Source: Petaurus breviceps papuanus
Lineage: Eukaryota > Chordata > Mammalia > Diprotodontia > Petauridae
Assembly (NCBI GenBank): GCA_028583685.1
Contig: JAMXIF010001183.1
Coordinates: forward strand, 18,491,914-18,555,913
Reading direction: 5' to 3'
Length of the DNA stretch: 64,000 bases
Positions 11,140-21,500 of the stretch are shown here, one piece after another. The stretch's first letter is position 1; each line of letters opens with the position of its first letter. The notes beneath the pieces are model-generated. The model had not been told where the DNA came from and made no database searches. It was given only the letters and a program-made list of their open reading frames with translations. The position numbers and the translations under genes were made by a program.

Positions 11140-11790
11140 TGCTATGGTACAAGGTTGGCCTTGCTATCAGGAAGGACCTGGGTTCAAATCCCACCCATGA
11201 TGCTCATTAACTGAGACCACAGGCAAGTTTCTTTTTCTGTGAAGTAAAGATAATAGTACCTCTAATGACTATACATCAGAGATTGAAAGTGTCCAACATG
11301 ATATCATTTAATAAATACTTAATATTCATTGAATTAATGACAATAATAAATGAAGATAACTTAGCCAGCATGGCATTGTGGATAAAAGAATGGCCTTGGA
11401 ATAAGAAAGATCTAGGTTCAAACCCAAACATCTGAAATGTGCTATGTGGCCACAGATAAATCGTTTAAACTCTCAGTGCCCCATCCCCCAATAATTCCCA
11501 GAGACAAATCTGCAAATGAGTAGCTGATCTTCTTTGGGGGTTGGAGTTCCCAAAGAGAAGGAATCAAAGGCCTGAACCAAAATTGTAATGATAACAAGGC
11601 AGCTTGGTCCTGTAGTCCAGAAGACCTCAGTTAAAATCTATATACTTCCATGTGAGACATTGGACAAGTCACTTGACCTGTCTGCCTCAGTTTGTAAAAT
11701 GTACATGTGTCACATGTTGTAAGGATCAAATGAGAGAATATTTTAATGTTAAGTGCTATATAAAAATATATACGTTAGCTATAGAGACAC
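11140..11790 (+). mobile_element. three diverged SINE copies in a row
   Basis: Copies at about 11,140-11,340 ('aaggacctgggttcaaatcc'), 11,360-11,480 ('gatctaggttcaaaccca') and 11,600-11,780 ('acaagtcacttgacctgt', 'gttagctat' at the 3' end). All in the same orientation. Between them only short unassigned spacers. Confidence 0.6.
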
Positions 11791-12555
11791 TGTTATGGGA
11801 AAGGGGAGGACCAAGTGGATTGAGTCACAGTCAGAAGGCTTTTATTTGTTAGGTGGGTGGAAGCATGATTTTCTGAGAAGGGCCTAAGGCACTTTCTGTA
11901 GAAACCTGCCCCCATCCCTACCCTCTGGCTACAAACAGGCCAGGACTCAGTCTAACTCTGCCCGTGGTGAAAGATTTCAGATCTACTCTCTGAGTTGGTC
12001 ACTGTCAATTAAAATTAAAATCCCCAACAGCATGAAATGACAAGATGATAAATCACAAACGATTTGAAGCAAACGAAAATCAATCACCTTGTTCTGGGCA
12101 GTCTGGTTCAGAACAGCTCCAGGTTAAGACCTGGAGATAGGCAGGGCTGAACGGCAATCACATGATCAAAAACATATCTGTTTCTTAAGAGAAATGGAGC
12201 TCCCAGGTCTCAGGCAGAAGCACAGAGTCAGGGAGTGGCTGGTATTTTTATAGTTTTGGACTAGGAACCAGGAGACCAGAATCAATCTCAATCTTGATCT
12301 CTCTCTCCGGCTTCATTTATGACTGTTTCACCTCAGGAAAGTGTTTCTCAGTATCCCAATTAGCTCATTTGTAAAAATAAAAGTGGACCATATGCCCCCT
12401 ATGCTTATTGAGAAGACTGACAGCAAAAAAGTTTGTTCAGTACTTAGATTCTTCTGAATTAAGAACCCAAGAACTTCTTGTGTTGGGTCTATGAATAAAC
12501 ATACATCCCTAAGTTTGTATGTCCCTTGAAGTATAATTCCTTACATTCTTGCTCA
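11791..12555. other. mostly unassigned; one SINE remnant
   Basis: A possible plus-strand SINE remnant at about 12,255-12,400 ('actaggaaccaggagacc'). The rest shows no gene, repeat or signal I can name. Confidence 0.35.
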
Positions 12556-12765
12556 GAATTATACTGCAGGTCACAGGGTCATCAAATCTGAAGCTAGAAC
12601 TCAGACTCTACCTAGCTCATCCCCTCTTCCTTCATTGTACACATGAGGAAACTGAGGGCCAGGGAGTTTAAGTGACTTGGTAAAGATAGTAAGTAGCAGG
12701 TCTGAGATTTGAACACAAATCCTTTGACTCCGGTCAACGTTCTTTTGCTTATTACACAAATGCAA
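12556..12765 (-). mobile_element. MIR-like SINE
   Basis: 'cacatgaggaaactgagggc', 'gagatttgaacacaaatcct' and 'tgactccggtc' in reversed MIR order. Confidence 0.65.
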
Positions 12766-12814
12766 ATTATTAGTTTTTCCAGTAATTGTTTTATGATGCA
12801 TCACACACAAACAA

Positions 12815-13640
12815 GCTCAAACTGATCTTCCTAAATTGCAGATCTTACATATAAACTCCACTTCCTCATTCAATGAACTCCTATGGCTCCCTATTACCCC
12901 CAGGATCAAACAGAAAATCCTCTGGCATTTGTTGCTGGTCAGTTGTTCTTCAATCATATCCAACTCTTCATGACCCCATTTGGGGTTTTCTTGGGCAAAG
13001 ATACCTGAAGTGGTTTGCCACTTCCTTCTCCAGACCATATTACAGATGAGGAAACTGAGGCAAACAGGGTTACACAGCTAGCAAGTGTCTGAGGCAAGAT
13101 TTGAACTTAGGAAGATGCCAAGCCCAGTGCTCTATCCGCTGCACCACCTGGCTTTCCCCTCTAACATTTAAAACCCTTCATAACCTGGACCTCTCCTACC
13201 TTTTCAAATGTCTGATATTTACTCCCTTCCATGGACTTGAGATCCAATAAGACTGACATCCTCGCTGTTCCTCACACAAGATACTCTATCTCCCAACTCC
13301 AGGCATGTTCAGAAACCAACCCCCACACCTCAAATTCTTCTCTCTCTCTTCACCTCCACCTCCCAGCTTCGTTGGCTTCCTACAAGTCCCAGCTAATATC
13401 CCAAGTTCTACAAGGAGCCTTTGCCAATCCCCTATAATGCGACCTCTTTCCCCCTGTTGATTATTGCCAATTAATCCTGTACGTAGCTTGTTTGCACATA
13501 TTTCTGTAAATGTTCTCTCCCCCATAGGCTGTCAACTCCTTGACAGCAGGTACTGTCTATACCTTTTTTTGCATTCCAAGGTTTAGCACGGTACCCGGCA
13601 CATAGTAGGTGCTTAATAAATGCTTTATTATTGACTAACC
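12815..13640 (+). mobile_element. L2 3' end interrupted by MAR1
   Basis: L2 runs to about 12,929, is broken by the SINE at 12,930-13,157, and resumes ('taaaacccttcataacctgg') to a full 3' end: 'ggctgtcaactccttgacag', 'catagtaggtgcttaataaa', and a terminal TTGACTAA-like tract. A good example of an L2 tail. Confidence 0.85.
12930..13157 (-). mobile_element. MAR1-type CORE-SINE inside L2
   Basis: Reversed tail 'gttgctggtcagttgttctt', 'tgaccccatttggggttttc' and 'gtggtttgccacttccttct', ending 'ctgcaccacctggctt'. Full length. Confidence 0.85.
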
Positions 13641-13723
13641 TCTGACATCAATGTAAATCTTGAATATAAATAACATGGTGGACAAAATCCCAGTGGTTGG
13701 TGCTTATTAAATTATAGTGAAGG

Positions 13724-13777
<54 letters not shown>
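13724..13777. repeat. (AC)n microsatellite
   Basis: About 27 uninterrupted AC units. A likely polymorphic locus. Confidence 0.97.
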
Positions 13778-13778
<1 letters not shown>

Positions 13779-14139
13779 TCCAAAGATCCTGGACTTCAAA
13801 ACTAGGACTTCTACCCACCCTCAGAAGGACACACTCTTCAGCTCAGAATACTGACCTCTGCCCGAAACAGCTTTGGAACCAAAGTTCTGAACTCCAGACA
13901 GAATGACGGTGTGGACCTTGAGTGTTTATTGAGGACTTCCTCAAGATAGAAAGGAGGACTATTAGCTGCCATTTCCCCTGTAAGAGTCGGAACCCTGCCC
14001 TGCTTCAGAACTTCAATAGAAGGGGTTTTGTATAACTGTCAGAGAAGCAGGGAGCTCTCCATAGCTGTCAGCTGCATTCTGACTCCAGGCCTCTAACCAT
14101 CACAAGGCGGCCAGGTCTAGCTGTGGGGCCTTCACCCCT

Positions 14140-14640
14140 GTTAGCTTTCTGCCCATCAAGAGAGTGAAACTGATGCAAAGTGAAGCCAACAGAACAAGGA
14201 AGACAATATCCACAATGACCATGAGAACATAAATGAAAAGAACAATACTCAAAACCACACACTGCATGATTATAATGACCAAGCTTGTCCCTGAGAAGAG
14301 GCAGGAGACTGAGGAGACTGTGCTTTTTCCCTTCTTTGCAGAGATGGGAGGCTCTCAGTGTGGAATATATAATATTCCGTATAATAGGATGTATTATATG
14401 AAATATAATTATATTAATTAGGATATAATTGTACATATATTGCGTATAATACATAATAAGGATATAATATCAGATATCTGGTTTCTGAATGACTTTTTTC
14501 CTCCTTTTAAAATTTTTGTTATAAGGGAAACTCTCTCAGAAAGAACATGGAAAGACATATTGGACAAAGAGGTGATATAAAAAAATAAAAACAAAAAGCT
14601 ACCAATAATTTTTAAAATTAAATTTAAAATTTAAAAATTA
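14140..14640 (+). mobile_element. older L1-type 3' end, with AT expansion
   Basis: 'gaagccaacagaacaaggaa', 'gattataatgaccaagctt', 'gagatgggaggctctcagtg' and 'ttgttataagggaaactctc' follow the order of an older marsupial L1 3' end. An A-rich tail closes at about 14,580-14,640. About 14,367-14,475 is an AT-rich expansion breaking the element. Related pieces lie at 31,115, 54,855 and 56,066. 13,780-14,139 shows nothing recognisable. Confidence 0.7.
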
Positions 14641-14689
14641 TACTCTTAAGTAGGGGGAAGAGATAATTGCTCATCCTAGAAAAAGCTGT

Positions 14690-15372
14690 CTATACTCATT
14701 GACCCCATTTCCTCTCTTCTCACTTAAGCCTTTGCAATAATCTACCTTTTGACCTCATTATCCAACTGAAACTGTTCTTTCCTAAATCAACAATCATTTC
14801 TTAATTATACACAGCTGCCAAAGTTATTGTCTTAAAGCTCAGATCTGACAATGTCACTCCTTTCCTCAATGACCTCCAGTGGCTCCCTATTGCCTTGAAT
14901 CAAATATAAACTGTTTAGTTTTTAAAAGCCCTTCACAACCTGACCCCCTCTATCTTTCCTGCCTTGTCATAACTTTCTGCCTCTCCTAGACTAGTCCAAC
15001 TTCTCTCTGTGCCTCACATACAACACTCCACTGTAGCCTCTCTACCTTTGTTTGCATTGGCCATCCTCCATGTTTGGAAAGTACTCCTTTCTCACCTTTG
15101 CCTTATGGAATTCCACTCTTTCTTTAATTGTCAACTCAAGCACTAGCTTCTCAATGAAGCCTTTCTTAGTCCCTGCAAGAAATCAGGCTCTCCCACCCAA
15201 ACTCCCTTGCTCTTACTAACTTTGTGTGTGTATGCCTATACATATGTTTATTTTCTCCCTAATTAGAATGCAAATTCCTTACAAGTAGGGATTATTTCAT
15301 TCTTTGTACTTGTATCCCCATCGCCCATCACAGTATCTGGCACATTGTACATTATTAATAAACTCTTGTGGG
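14690..15372 (+). mobile_element. L2 3' part
   Basis: 'cagatctgacaatgtcactc', 'ctccctattgccttgaatca', 'gcccttcacaacctgacccc' and 'gcaaattccttacaagtag', then the typical tail with 'ggcacattg' and 'taataaactc'. Near-complete 3' third of L2. Confidence 0.85.
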
Positions 15373-16398
15373 ATGAGTGGTCCTCTGATGACAGGCCTTA
15401 GCTCCTTTGGTCTGAAGAGGGACCTGATCTTTCTTTTCTCCTATGCTTCCCTAGCACCTAACCAAGGGCCTTGCTTACAAAAGGCACATGATAAATGTTG
15501 GGAGTTAAATCTGATACCTCCGCATTAATCTGAAAAATCAGCTTTCGAAGGGAGCTACCTCCTCTCTCACCTATAGTTCCCATTCATGGGGGCTCTGCTT
15601 TCTATGATCAAGGGAGATCGAAAGGATTCCTTCAAGCCCTAAGCCAGCCTTTGAACCTGGTAAGCTGGACTCAACCTAGAGCAATTTACCTCTCCATCTC
15701 TTCCTGAGAATACATGGGGCTTCATCCCTTCTGCTATCTAGAGCGGTTCAGAGCAAACACAGCAGTAGCCTCTTTGCTACGACTACAGGTGGATGGGGGC
15801 TAGGCAGAAGGAAGAACAGAGGCACTTCCAGAGAATGTCACATCCTTCATCTGACAGCATCACAGGGGAATGGCTTTTTCCACTGATAAAAAAAAATAAA
15901 GCAGGGAACTTTCTAAAACCAGCTCCCACAGGCAGAGTCATTTGGTCTACTCTAGCCAGCCTACTCTGTAAACTCAGAGAAGAGGCATTTATCAGTTCCA
16001 AGACTTGTTTACTGAGATCTCAGGCAGCAGGTGCAAGGAATCACTCTTCCTTATCCAGCTGCAAGGAATCACTCTTCTTTGTTCAGAAGCTAATCCAGTC
16101 CAGGGAAGCATAGCTTTAGCTTTTAGCATTTAGCGTGATACTTGGCACAAAGAAAGGGCTCAGTAAGGTGACTTAAGCAAAACAAAGGTTGAATTCTTTG
16201 GGATCATAACCGAGATGTTGGTCCCATGGCCAAACTGAATGGAAACAGGCTATAATATAAAGTGATGACCAAGACATACTGAGGTAGGTGGACCTTTTCT
16301 GCTTGCTTTTAGGGGGACCTGGGTACTAAGAGAAATTGCCTATAAATAAGCTTGTGAGACAAGTAAGCATGAATTTGAACATCTTAAACAGGAGTTAC
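15373..16398. other. BCAR3: unique sequence, intron side of the BCAR3 exon
   Basis: No repeat recognised. By position it is the 5' end of the intron after the first BCAR3 coding exon. A short duplicated phrase, gcaaggaatcactcttc, occurs at about 16,034 and 16,062. The next coding exon, which should open the region before the SH2 domain, was looked for on the minus strand between 1 and 16,398 and not seen. Confidence 0.5.
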
Positions 16399-16715
16399 CT
16401 GAAGGTGGACTTTTCCCCTCGCCAGTCTTGAAGTGGGCTCTCCTCTATCACGTCTTGGATCAGAGGGGAGTTCTGCCTTTGGGTCTTGGAATAAGGGAGC
16501 GTTCCCATATGACTAAATGAGTCAGAAGACCTTATGGGAACAGGTCCTTTTTTCTTCCTTGGTAGGGTCCCATGTATAGACACATCCTGATAGGCATCTG
16601 AGCGGGGCTCAGCAAGGGGGGTCTTGCTGCTCAGAAGGTCCATGGAAGAAGCCAGGGGGAACTGATGATTCACCTGCATGTTTCTGGGAAGACTTGCAAA
16701 TTTTCCAGCAGCCAT
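16399..16715 (-). CDS. BCAR3: BCAR3 (NSP2/SH2D3B), first coding exon
   Basis: Encodes residues 1-105 and two bases of codon 106 of breast cancer anti-estrogen resistance protein 3. BCAR3 is a cytoplasmic adaptor with an SH2 domain and a C-terminal Cdc25-like domain that binds p130Cas (BCAR1) and promotes Src/Cas signalling, adhesion turnover and motility. The peptide opens MAAGKFASLPRN, with internal NHQFPLASSMDLLSS, YQDVSIHGTLPRKKKGP and HMGTLP; I recognise these as the BCAR3 N terminus from memory. This part is Ser/Pro-rich and probably disordered; the SH2 domain (about residues 150-250 of about 825) is not in the window. The exon runs 16,726-16,399. The acceptor is a pyrimidine tract ending AG at 16,728-16,727; the donor is GTAA from 16,398, phase 2. 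Two ATGs lie in tandem; I chose the second (A at -3, G at +4), giving MAAG. Starting at the first would add one Met. No internal stop, so it looks functional. Confidence 0.95.
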
Positions 16716-16726
16716 CATTCTCAATC
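16716..16726 (-). other. BCAR3: BCAR3 5' untranslated bases of the coding exon
   Basis: Only eleven leader bases separate the splice acceptor from the chosen start, so at least one upstream non-coding exon must exist at higher coordinates. See the candidate at 30,464-30,880. Confidence 0.85.
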
Positions 16727-16752
16727 CTAAAGAGGAAGAAAAAGGGGAAAGC
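16727..16752 (-). promoter_or_regulatory. BCAR3: BCAR3 splice acceptor and polypyrimidine tract
   Basis: On the minus strand the sequence reads cttttccccttt then cttcctctttag before the exon. It is an almost unbroken pyrimidine tract and a strong acceptor. Confidence 0.88.
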
Positions 16753-16804
16753 TGAGGTAACATGTCTGGACTTCCTGTGTGCAAAAGAAAATAACCACCA
16801 TTTC

Positions 16805-17000
16805 ACAGAATCATAGATTTAGGGCTGAGAGAGACCTTTGAGGTTATCAAGTCCAACCTCCCCCCATTTCACAAGTGAGGAAACTGAGGAAAACAGAGAT
16901 AAGTGACTTGCCCAGATCACACAGCTAGTAAATACCTGAGGCAGTATTTGAACTCAGGATTTCCTGATTCTAGGTCCAGAAACCTATCCACTAACATAAA
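16805..17000 (-). mobile_element. MIR-like SINE 80 bp upstream of the BCAR3 exon
   Basis: 'agaatcatagatttagggct', 'gaggaaactgaggaaaacag', 'cacacagctagtaaatacct', 'gatttcctgattctaggtcc'. The closest repeat to the exon; it lies in the upstream intron. Confidence 0.8.
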
Positions 17001-17119
17001 TAATATATTTTAGAAGCTTCAAAAAGTAGACAAATTATCAAGCTTAAATACAGTCACAGAAGCAAGAATTAGGTATACATCTAAGCTTTATATTTCCTTT
17101 GTGATTTTATTGAAGAGTT

Positions 17120-17389
17120 CTCTTCCATAGAGACATCACAGAATGGTTCAGAAAGCTATATATGGAATCAGGAAGGCATGAGTTCAAGAACAACCCTCTG
17201 ACATATTACTGGCTATGTCATTCCAAGTAAGTCATTGAACCCCAACAGAACCATGGCTAGAAATGTTTTTAGAAGCATGTCCCATGTGGAGAAAGTGGAT
17301 CCCTGAATGCCCCCAGTAGATATCATGGGGCTAAATCCTATTGGCCCCATGATCATTACAACTGTGTCCAAACCTCAGTTTCCTCATCC
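17120..17389 (+). mobile_element. SINE remnants, right end cut by the L1 insertion
   Basis: A diverged head and core at about 17,140-17,250 ('gcatgagttcaagaacaacc'). A second core ('aacctcagtttcctcatcc') reaches 17,389 and resumes after the L1 at 18,224 ('ctcacatggttggtgtgaag'). The SINE was the target of the L1. Confidence 0.65.
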
Positions 17390-18223
17390 ATGAGTATAGT
17401 AATTTCATAAGTATAGAGGTGGCCAGGTAGCACAGTGAGTAAGAGCACCGGCCCCAAAGTTGGCATGACCTGGAGATGGAATCTGGGCTCAGATACTTAC
17501 CACCACACCCAGAAATAACTGGCCATGTAACCTTGAGCAAGTTATTTAACCCCAATTGCTTTAAAAAATATATATAACGAAGCAGCTCTTTTTGTGGTAG
17601 CAAAGAATTGGAAATTAAGGGGGTGCCCATCAATTGGGGGATGGCTGAACAGGTTGTGGTATATGCATGTTATGGAATACTATTGTGCTATAAGAAACGA
17701 GGAGCAGACGGTCTTCATATTTACCTGGAGAGGCTTAAAAGAACTGATGCTGAGTGAGAAGAGTAGAACCAGGAAAAATTTGTACACAATTACAGACACA
17801 ACGTATGTGTGATGACCAACTTTGATAGACTGGACTCTTCTCAGCAATGCCGTTATATAAGTCAATCCCAAAAGACTCATGATAGAGAGAAATATGTGCA
17901 TCCAGAGAAAGAACTAGAAAGAACTAAGTTTATATCCAGGTGGAAGCAAAATACCTGATCTTTTTCCTTCTCTTATTTGGTTTTATGTCCTCTTTACCAT
18001 TTTTCATTCCAGCTGGTACAATTCGTCCTTATAAACTGACTATTGTATAATGTGAAAGTATTTACAGATCCTATACTTGACTATAAGCCGACATGGGGGG
18101 GGGAAGGGAGGGAGGGGAACAAACTGTGAAACTCAAGGAATTGTGGAATTGAATCCTGTAAACTAAAAGGAAACAAACAAATTAATAAAAAATTTTAAAA
18201 ATATATGTAATGAGTATAGTAAT
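17390..18223 (+). mobile_element. 5'-truncated L1 with 14-bp target duplication, carrying a SINE
   Basis: A perfect direct repeat atgagtatagtaat lies at 17,390-17,403 and 18,210-18,223. Inside, the L1 3' end starts near 17,582 and its ORF2 end is readable (MVAKNWKLRGCPSIGGWLNR, later AIRNEEQTVF). The 3' UTR runs to an A-rich end at about 18,205. Its first bases are interrupted by a SINE (17,412-17,560). A G-rich patch lies at 18,095-18,117. Confidence 0.88.
17412..17565 (+). mobile_element. WSINE-like SINE, 'ccaggtagcacagtgagtaa' subfamily
   Basis: Head ggccaggtagcacagtgag, diagnostic core 'ccacacccagaaataactgg', and 3' end 'accccaattgcttt' plus an A-rich tail. Near-identical copies at 59,285 and 61,535 define a subfamily distinct from the common WSINE form ('acttaacacttactagctg'). 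Confidence 0.85.
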
Positions 18224-18254
18224 ATCTCTACTACTTGCCTCACATGGTTGGTGT

Positions 18255-18540
18255 GAAGCCCAAGAAAGTTTGGTTTTATATATATTTATGTATTTTACAT
18301 AATATTTATATATTTTCTACGGAACATATTTAATGCATAAATATATTATATTATAATTATATAATACAAAATATAAATATTCTGTTTATTATATAATATA
18401 TTAAAATGTAAATATATTAAATATATGTTTTATATATATAAACTTCCTTGGGCTTTATGCCAATTCTATGAGGTAAGTAGTATATATGTGTGTGTATGTA
18501 TAGACATATATCTCTTCATATATCTATATGTATCACTTAA
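18255..18540. repeat. AT-rich low-complexity tract
   Basis: Long TATA/ATAT runs with stretches of tandem ataaatat. The phrase 'cttgggctttatgccaattc' interrupts it. Confidence 0.8.
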
Positions 18541-19236
18541 CAAACATTAAAGCCTTACATAAACATCATTTATCATTAGCTGGAGTAGTAAATAGATAGT
18601 AGACCCTCCACCAGAACAGGCAAAAAATGTCAGGCTCATTAGCTAAGGCCAAGGCGTCCAGTGTATGTGTTCAGGAAGACAGAAAGTCAAAGCTGAGTGG
18701 AGGAATGCAACTGAAGAAAGCCCATCGTAGGAAGAAGCAAAGCCTATATCATAAAGGCATTAGAAAAATCAGTTCACGTACTTCTATGTATCCAAAAGAT
18801 AAGGGCAGGAGGAGATGACTGGAATTCTTTGTCCACCAGAGTGCCTTCCTTGGCAGGCTCACCCTGCAGTTAAGCTATGCAGAGGGAGAGGGCAAAACTT
18901 TCTTTAGTGGAGCCTGATGCTTGTAAATAAATCAGTGCACTCTAATTAATGCAGACAGGCTGGGGTCAAGGATCAGGAAGTAGGCTGCTCTCATATTTAT
19001 GGCTGAGCTTCAGCAGAAAGCTGGGAGGAGTTGGGGAGGTGGAGAGGAGACACAGGGAACTTGATGACCTTTTTTAGCCCCAAACCTCACCACTAGGATT
19101 GTATCTGTGAGTGCCACTGGCAGTTAAAGACTCACCAAGGAGGGGAAAAAATGGAAAAATAGAGAAGAGAGGAAGAGGGGAAAGATGGGAGGAAGAAGAG
19201 AGAAAAGAATTAAAAACTAGTGGGACACCTGGTGGT

Positions 19237-19239
<3 letters not shown>
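18541..19239. other. repeat-free sequence, possible conserved element
   Basis: No repeat recognised over 700 bp of the presumed 5' intron. 18,920-18,975 packs a forkhead-like tgtaaata, a homeodomain-like taattaat and a nuclear-receptor-like tcaagg. A 63-codon frame at 18,627-18,818 has no recognisable product. Confidence 0.4.

Positions 19240-19277
<38 letters not shown>
19240..19277. repeat. (GATA)n(GACA)n microsatellite
   Basis: Four GATA units pass into five GACA units without a break. Confidence 0.95.
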
Positions 19278-19465
19278 TGCCACTGTTTGCTCAAGGCATT
19301 GATGTTTCGGGCCCATTACCACCAAAATATTCAAGGAACAGACCTCAGTGAGACCTGTTTTCTTTGAGGTGGCACTTAGGACATAGCTCCGGTGAGTTAA
19401 TAGAGGTGTGCTATCAGTACTGAAAATCTTTGTTATCATTAAGGATTACAAAGAGAAAGGGAAAG

Positions 19466-19550
19466 GCAGTATGGGATAGTAAATGCAGAGCTGGCCTGGA
19501 AGTCTGGGAGACCTGAGTTCAAGTTCTGTGTCTAACTTGTAACACTTGCC
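19466..19550 (+). mobile_element. SINE head fragment
   Basis: 'gggatagtaaatgcagagct' and 'gacctgagttcaagttctg' only. Cut off where the next SINE begins. Confidence 0.6.
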
Positions 19551-19552
19551 AA

Positions 19553-19795
19553 GGGGCAGCTAGGGGGCAAGAGCAGATAGAATGCCAGGCAAAGACCTGA
19601 GTTCAAACGTGGCCTCAGATACTTCCTAGCTGCATGACCTTCCTAAGCTGCAAGTCGCTTAGCCCTGTTTACCTCAGTTTCCTCAACTGTAAAATGAGAT
19701 GCAGAAGGAAATGGCAAACCACTCTAGTATCTTTGCCAAGAAAACCCCAAATGGGATTACCAATTGCCCAACATGAATGAAAAACAACTGCTAAC
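19553..19795 (+). mobile_element. MAR1-type CORE-SINE
   Basis: Plus orientation: ggggcagctaggggg head, 'gacctgagttcaaacgtgg' B-box-like segment, core 'cctcagtttcctcaactgta', 'accccaaatggga', and tail near gaaaaacaactgc. Full length. Confidence 0.85.
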
Positions 19796-20117
19796 CATGC
19801 CCTTACCTGGTCACAAGCTCTTAGGGCCCCGAGCAACTGTCAAAGTGGGTACTATTCTGCATTGGTAAGGAGTGTCGAGAAATCACAGATTTTGTCCTTC
19901 CCAAAGGACAAAGTAGAAGGCTTCCCCTCAATACAGACTCATGCAAAATAGTTGGCCATGGTCTGCATCCTTGGAGGCAGTATCTCCATTAATAAACAGA
20001 CCACTGGAGTCTCTTTGTAGATCTTCCAACATTGCCAGTGAGGCCTGATCTCATCTGTGTGGGTTTTCCTTTCATCTAGTTCAACAATGAAGGTGGCCTT
20101 CACAAGGGGTGGAAGCC

Positions 20118-20203
20118 AGATACAGAGATAGAAAGGCAGTGACACAATCCCCATCGAGCTAGATACAGAGATAGAAAGGCAGTGACACAATCCCCACTCG
20201 AGC
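20118..20203. repeat. 43-bp tandem duplication
   Basis: Two adjacent units opening agatacagagatagaaaggc (20,118 and 20,161), nearly identical. A dinucleotide AC run follows directly at 20,207-20,231. 19,796-20,117 shows nothing recognisable. Confidence 0.93.
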
Positions 20204-20239
20204 ACGCACACACACACACACACACACACACCTTTGACC

Positions 20240-20470
20240 CTAAGCCTAACAGTCAACAAGCATTTAAGTGTCTACTTACCTCCTAGGGACTAAGGTGGTG
20301 CTTAGCAAGGCCTAGGGATACAAACACAAAAATGAAACAGTTCCTACCCTCAAAGGGCTTCAATTCTCCTGGGAATGACAAGAGTAGCTGAACATGATAC
20401 ATCCAAAGTAGATGAATGGGAATTCCAAAGGGGAAGGCTCTAGCAGCTGGGGGAACCAGAAAGAATACCC
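20240..20470 (+). mobile_element. unassigned ancient repeat, 'gctggggatacaaa' family
   Basis: 'acaagcatttaagtgtctac', 'gcctagggatacaaacacaa', 'ctaccctcaaagggcttcaa'. Copies of the same order lie at 41,585, 50,722, 59,200 and 61,205. The start resembles MIR-like 3' ends but the body is different; family name not known to me. Confidence 0.55.
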
Positions 20471-20484
20471 AGAAACTGGGATGG

Positions 20485-21290
20485 GGGGAAGGGAGGGAAA
20501 TAAGTATTTCTGTAGCATGTCCTACACGCAAGCTCTGTGCCAAGCACTTTACAAATACTATGTCCCAGCATGAGCATGGCTTTTAAAGCAACCCTGGAAA
20601 AGCATAAGCACATAGGGAAATTTAGGCAAATCCCCTGAAAACTGAAGTTAGGGAACCATTAATCTCCTGGGTATCAGATTCCCTTGTCACATGGGCATGT
20701 CAAGAGACAGGCGGTTTGGCCTAATAAAAATAACAGGAAGCTAGAAACCACTGTTTTGGGGCAAATTAATTCACCATTTGGGCCTGTTTCTTTCTCTCTA
20801 AAGTGAGGGGGTTGGACTATTATCTCTAATGTCTTTTCCAGCTTTAGAATTCTAATTGAGAGCATAGCTAACACCATTACACCCCCCCCAGCACCTTTTT
20901 ATTTAGAGATAAGAAGTAAAAATATTAATAGGTAACATTTATAATGGCACTTTAATGAGCTTTCTATATATCTTCTCATTTGATCCTCACAACAACCCTG
21001 GAAGATAGGTGATATAGATATTATTATCCCCCTGTTAAAGATGGAGAAAGTGAGGTTGAAAAGATCCTAAGTGTCTGGGGCAGGATTTGAACTCTGGTCT
21101 TTCTGATCTTCAAAATGCCACCTTGCTGACACAGTAGGAGAGGGTCTGGACTTGGAGTCAGGACGACATGAGCTTGAATCCCATCATAGACATTTACCAG
21201 CTATGTGAATCACTTAACCACTCTTGGTCTTAACTGAGCAGTTGGCCTCAAAGATTGAGAAGCAAAGATCTATCTAATCTATGGTTCTAT
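20485..21290. mobile_element. cluster of MIR/SINE fragments
   Basis: 20,490-20,600 MIR end, minus ('ccaagcactttacaaatact'). 20,690-20,856 SINE, plus, with 'gtcttttccagctttagaat'. 20,925-21,125 MIR, minus ('ctcatttgatcctcacaaca'). 21,130-21,290 SINE, plus ('cttggagtcaggacgacatg'). All diverged. Confidence 0.65.
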
Positions 21291-21500
21291 TATATTGCTC
21301 TCAAGCACCCCCAGGAGGGCTCTCACTTTCTACCTGGTCAGTAGGTAAGATGTATCAAGTGCTCCTGGGATGCCGGGCACTCAATGTTCTAGATTCCACT
21401 CTTTGGAGGAAGAACACTTAGAGGATTGGCCCAAAGAATGAGGACAGAGGACTTTGACCTCAAAGAAGCTCACAGTCTACAGGGAGGTGGAGGAAGATAT

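Noticed and set aside
1-16398. Further BCAR3 coding exons, including the SH2 domain
   Set aside because: No minus-strand frame resembling the next BCAR3 residues was found; the following exon is probably outside the window.
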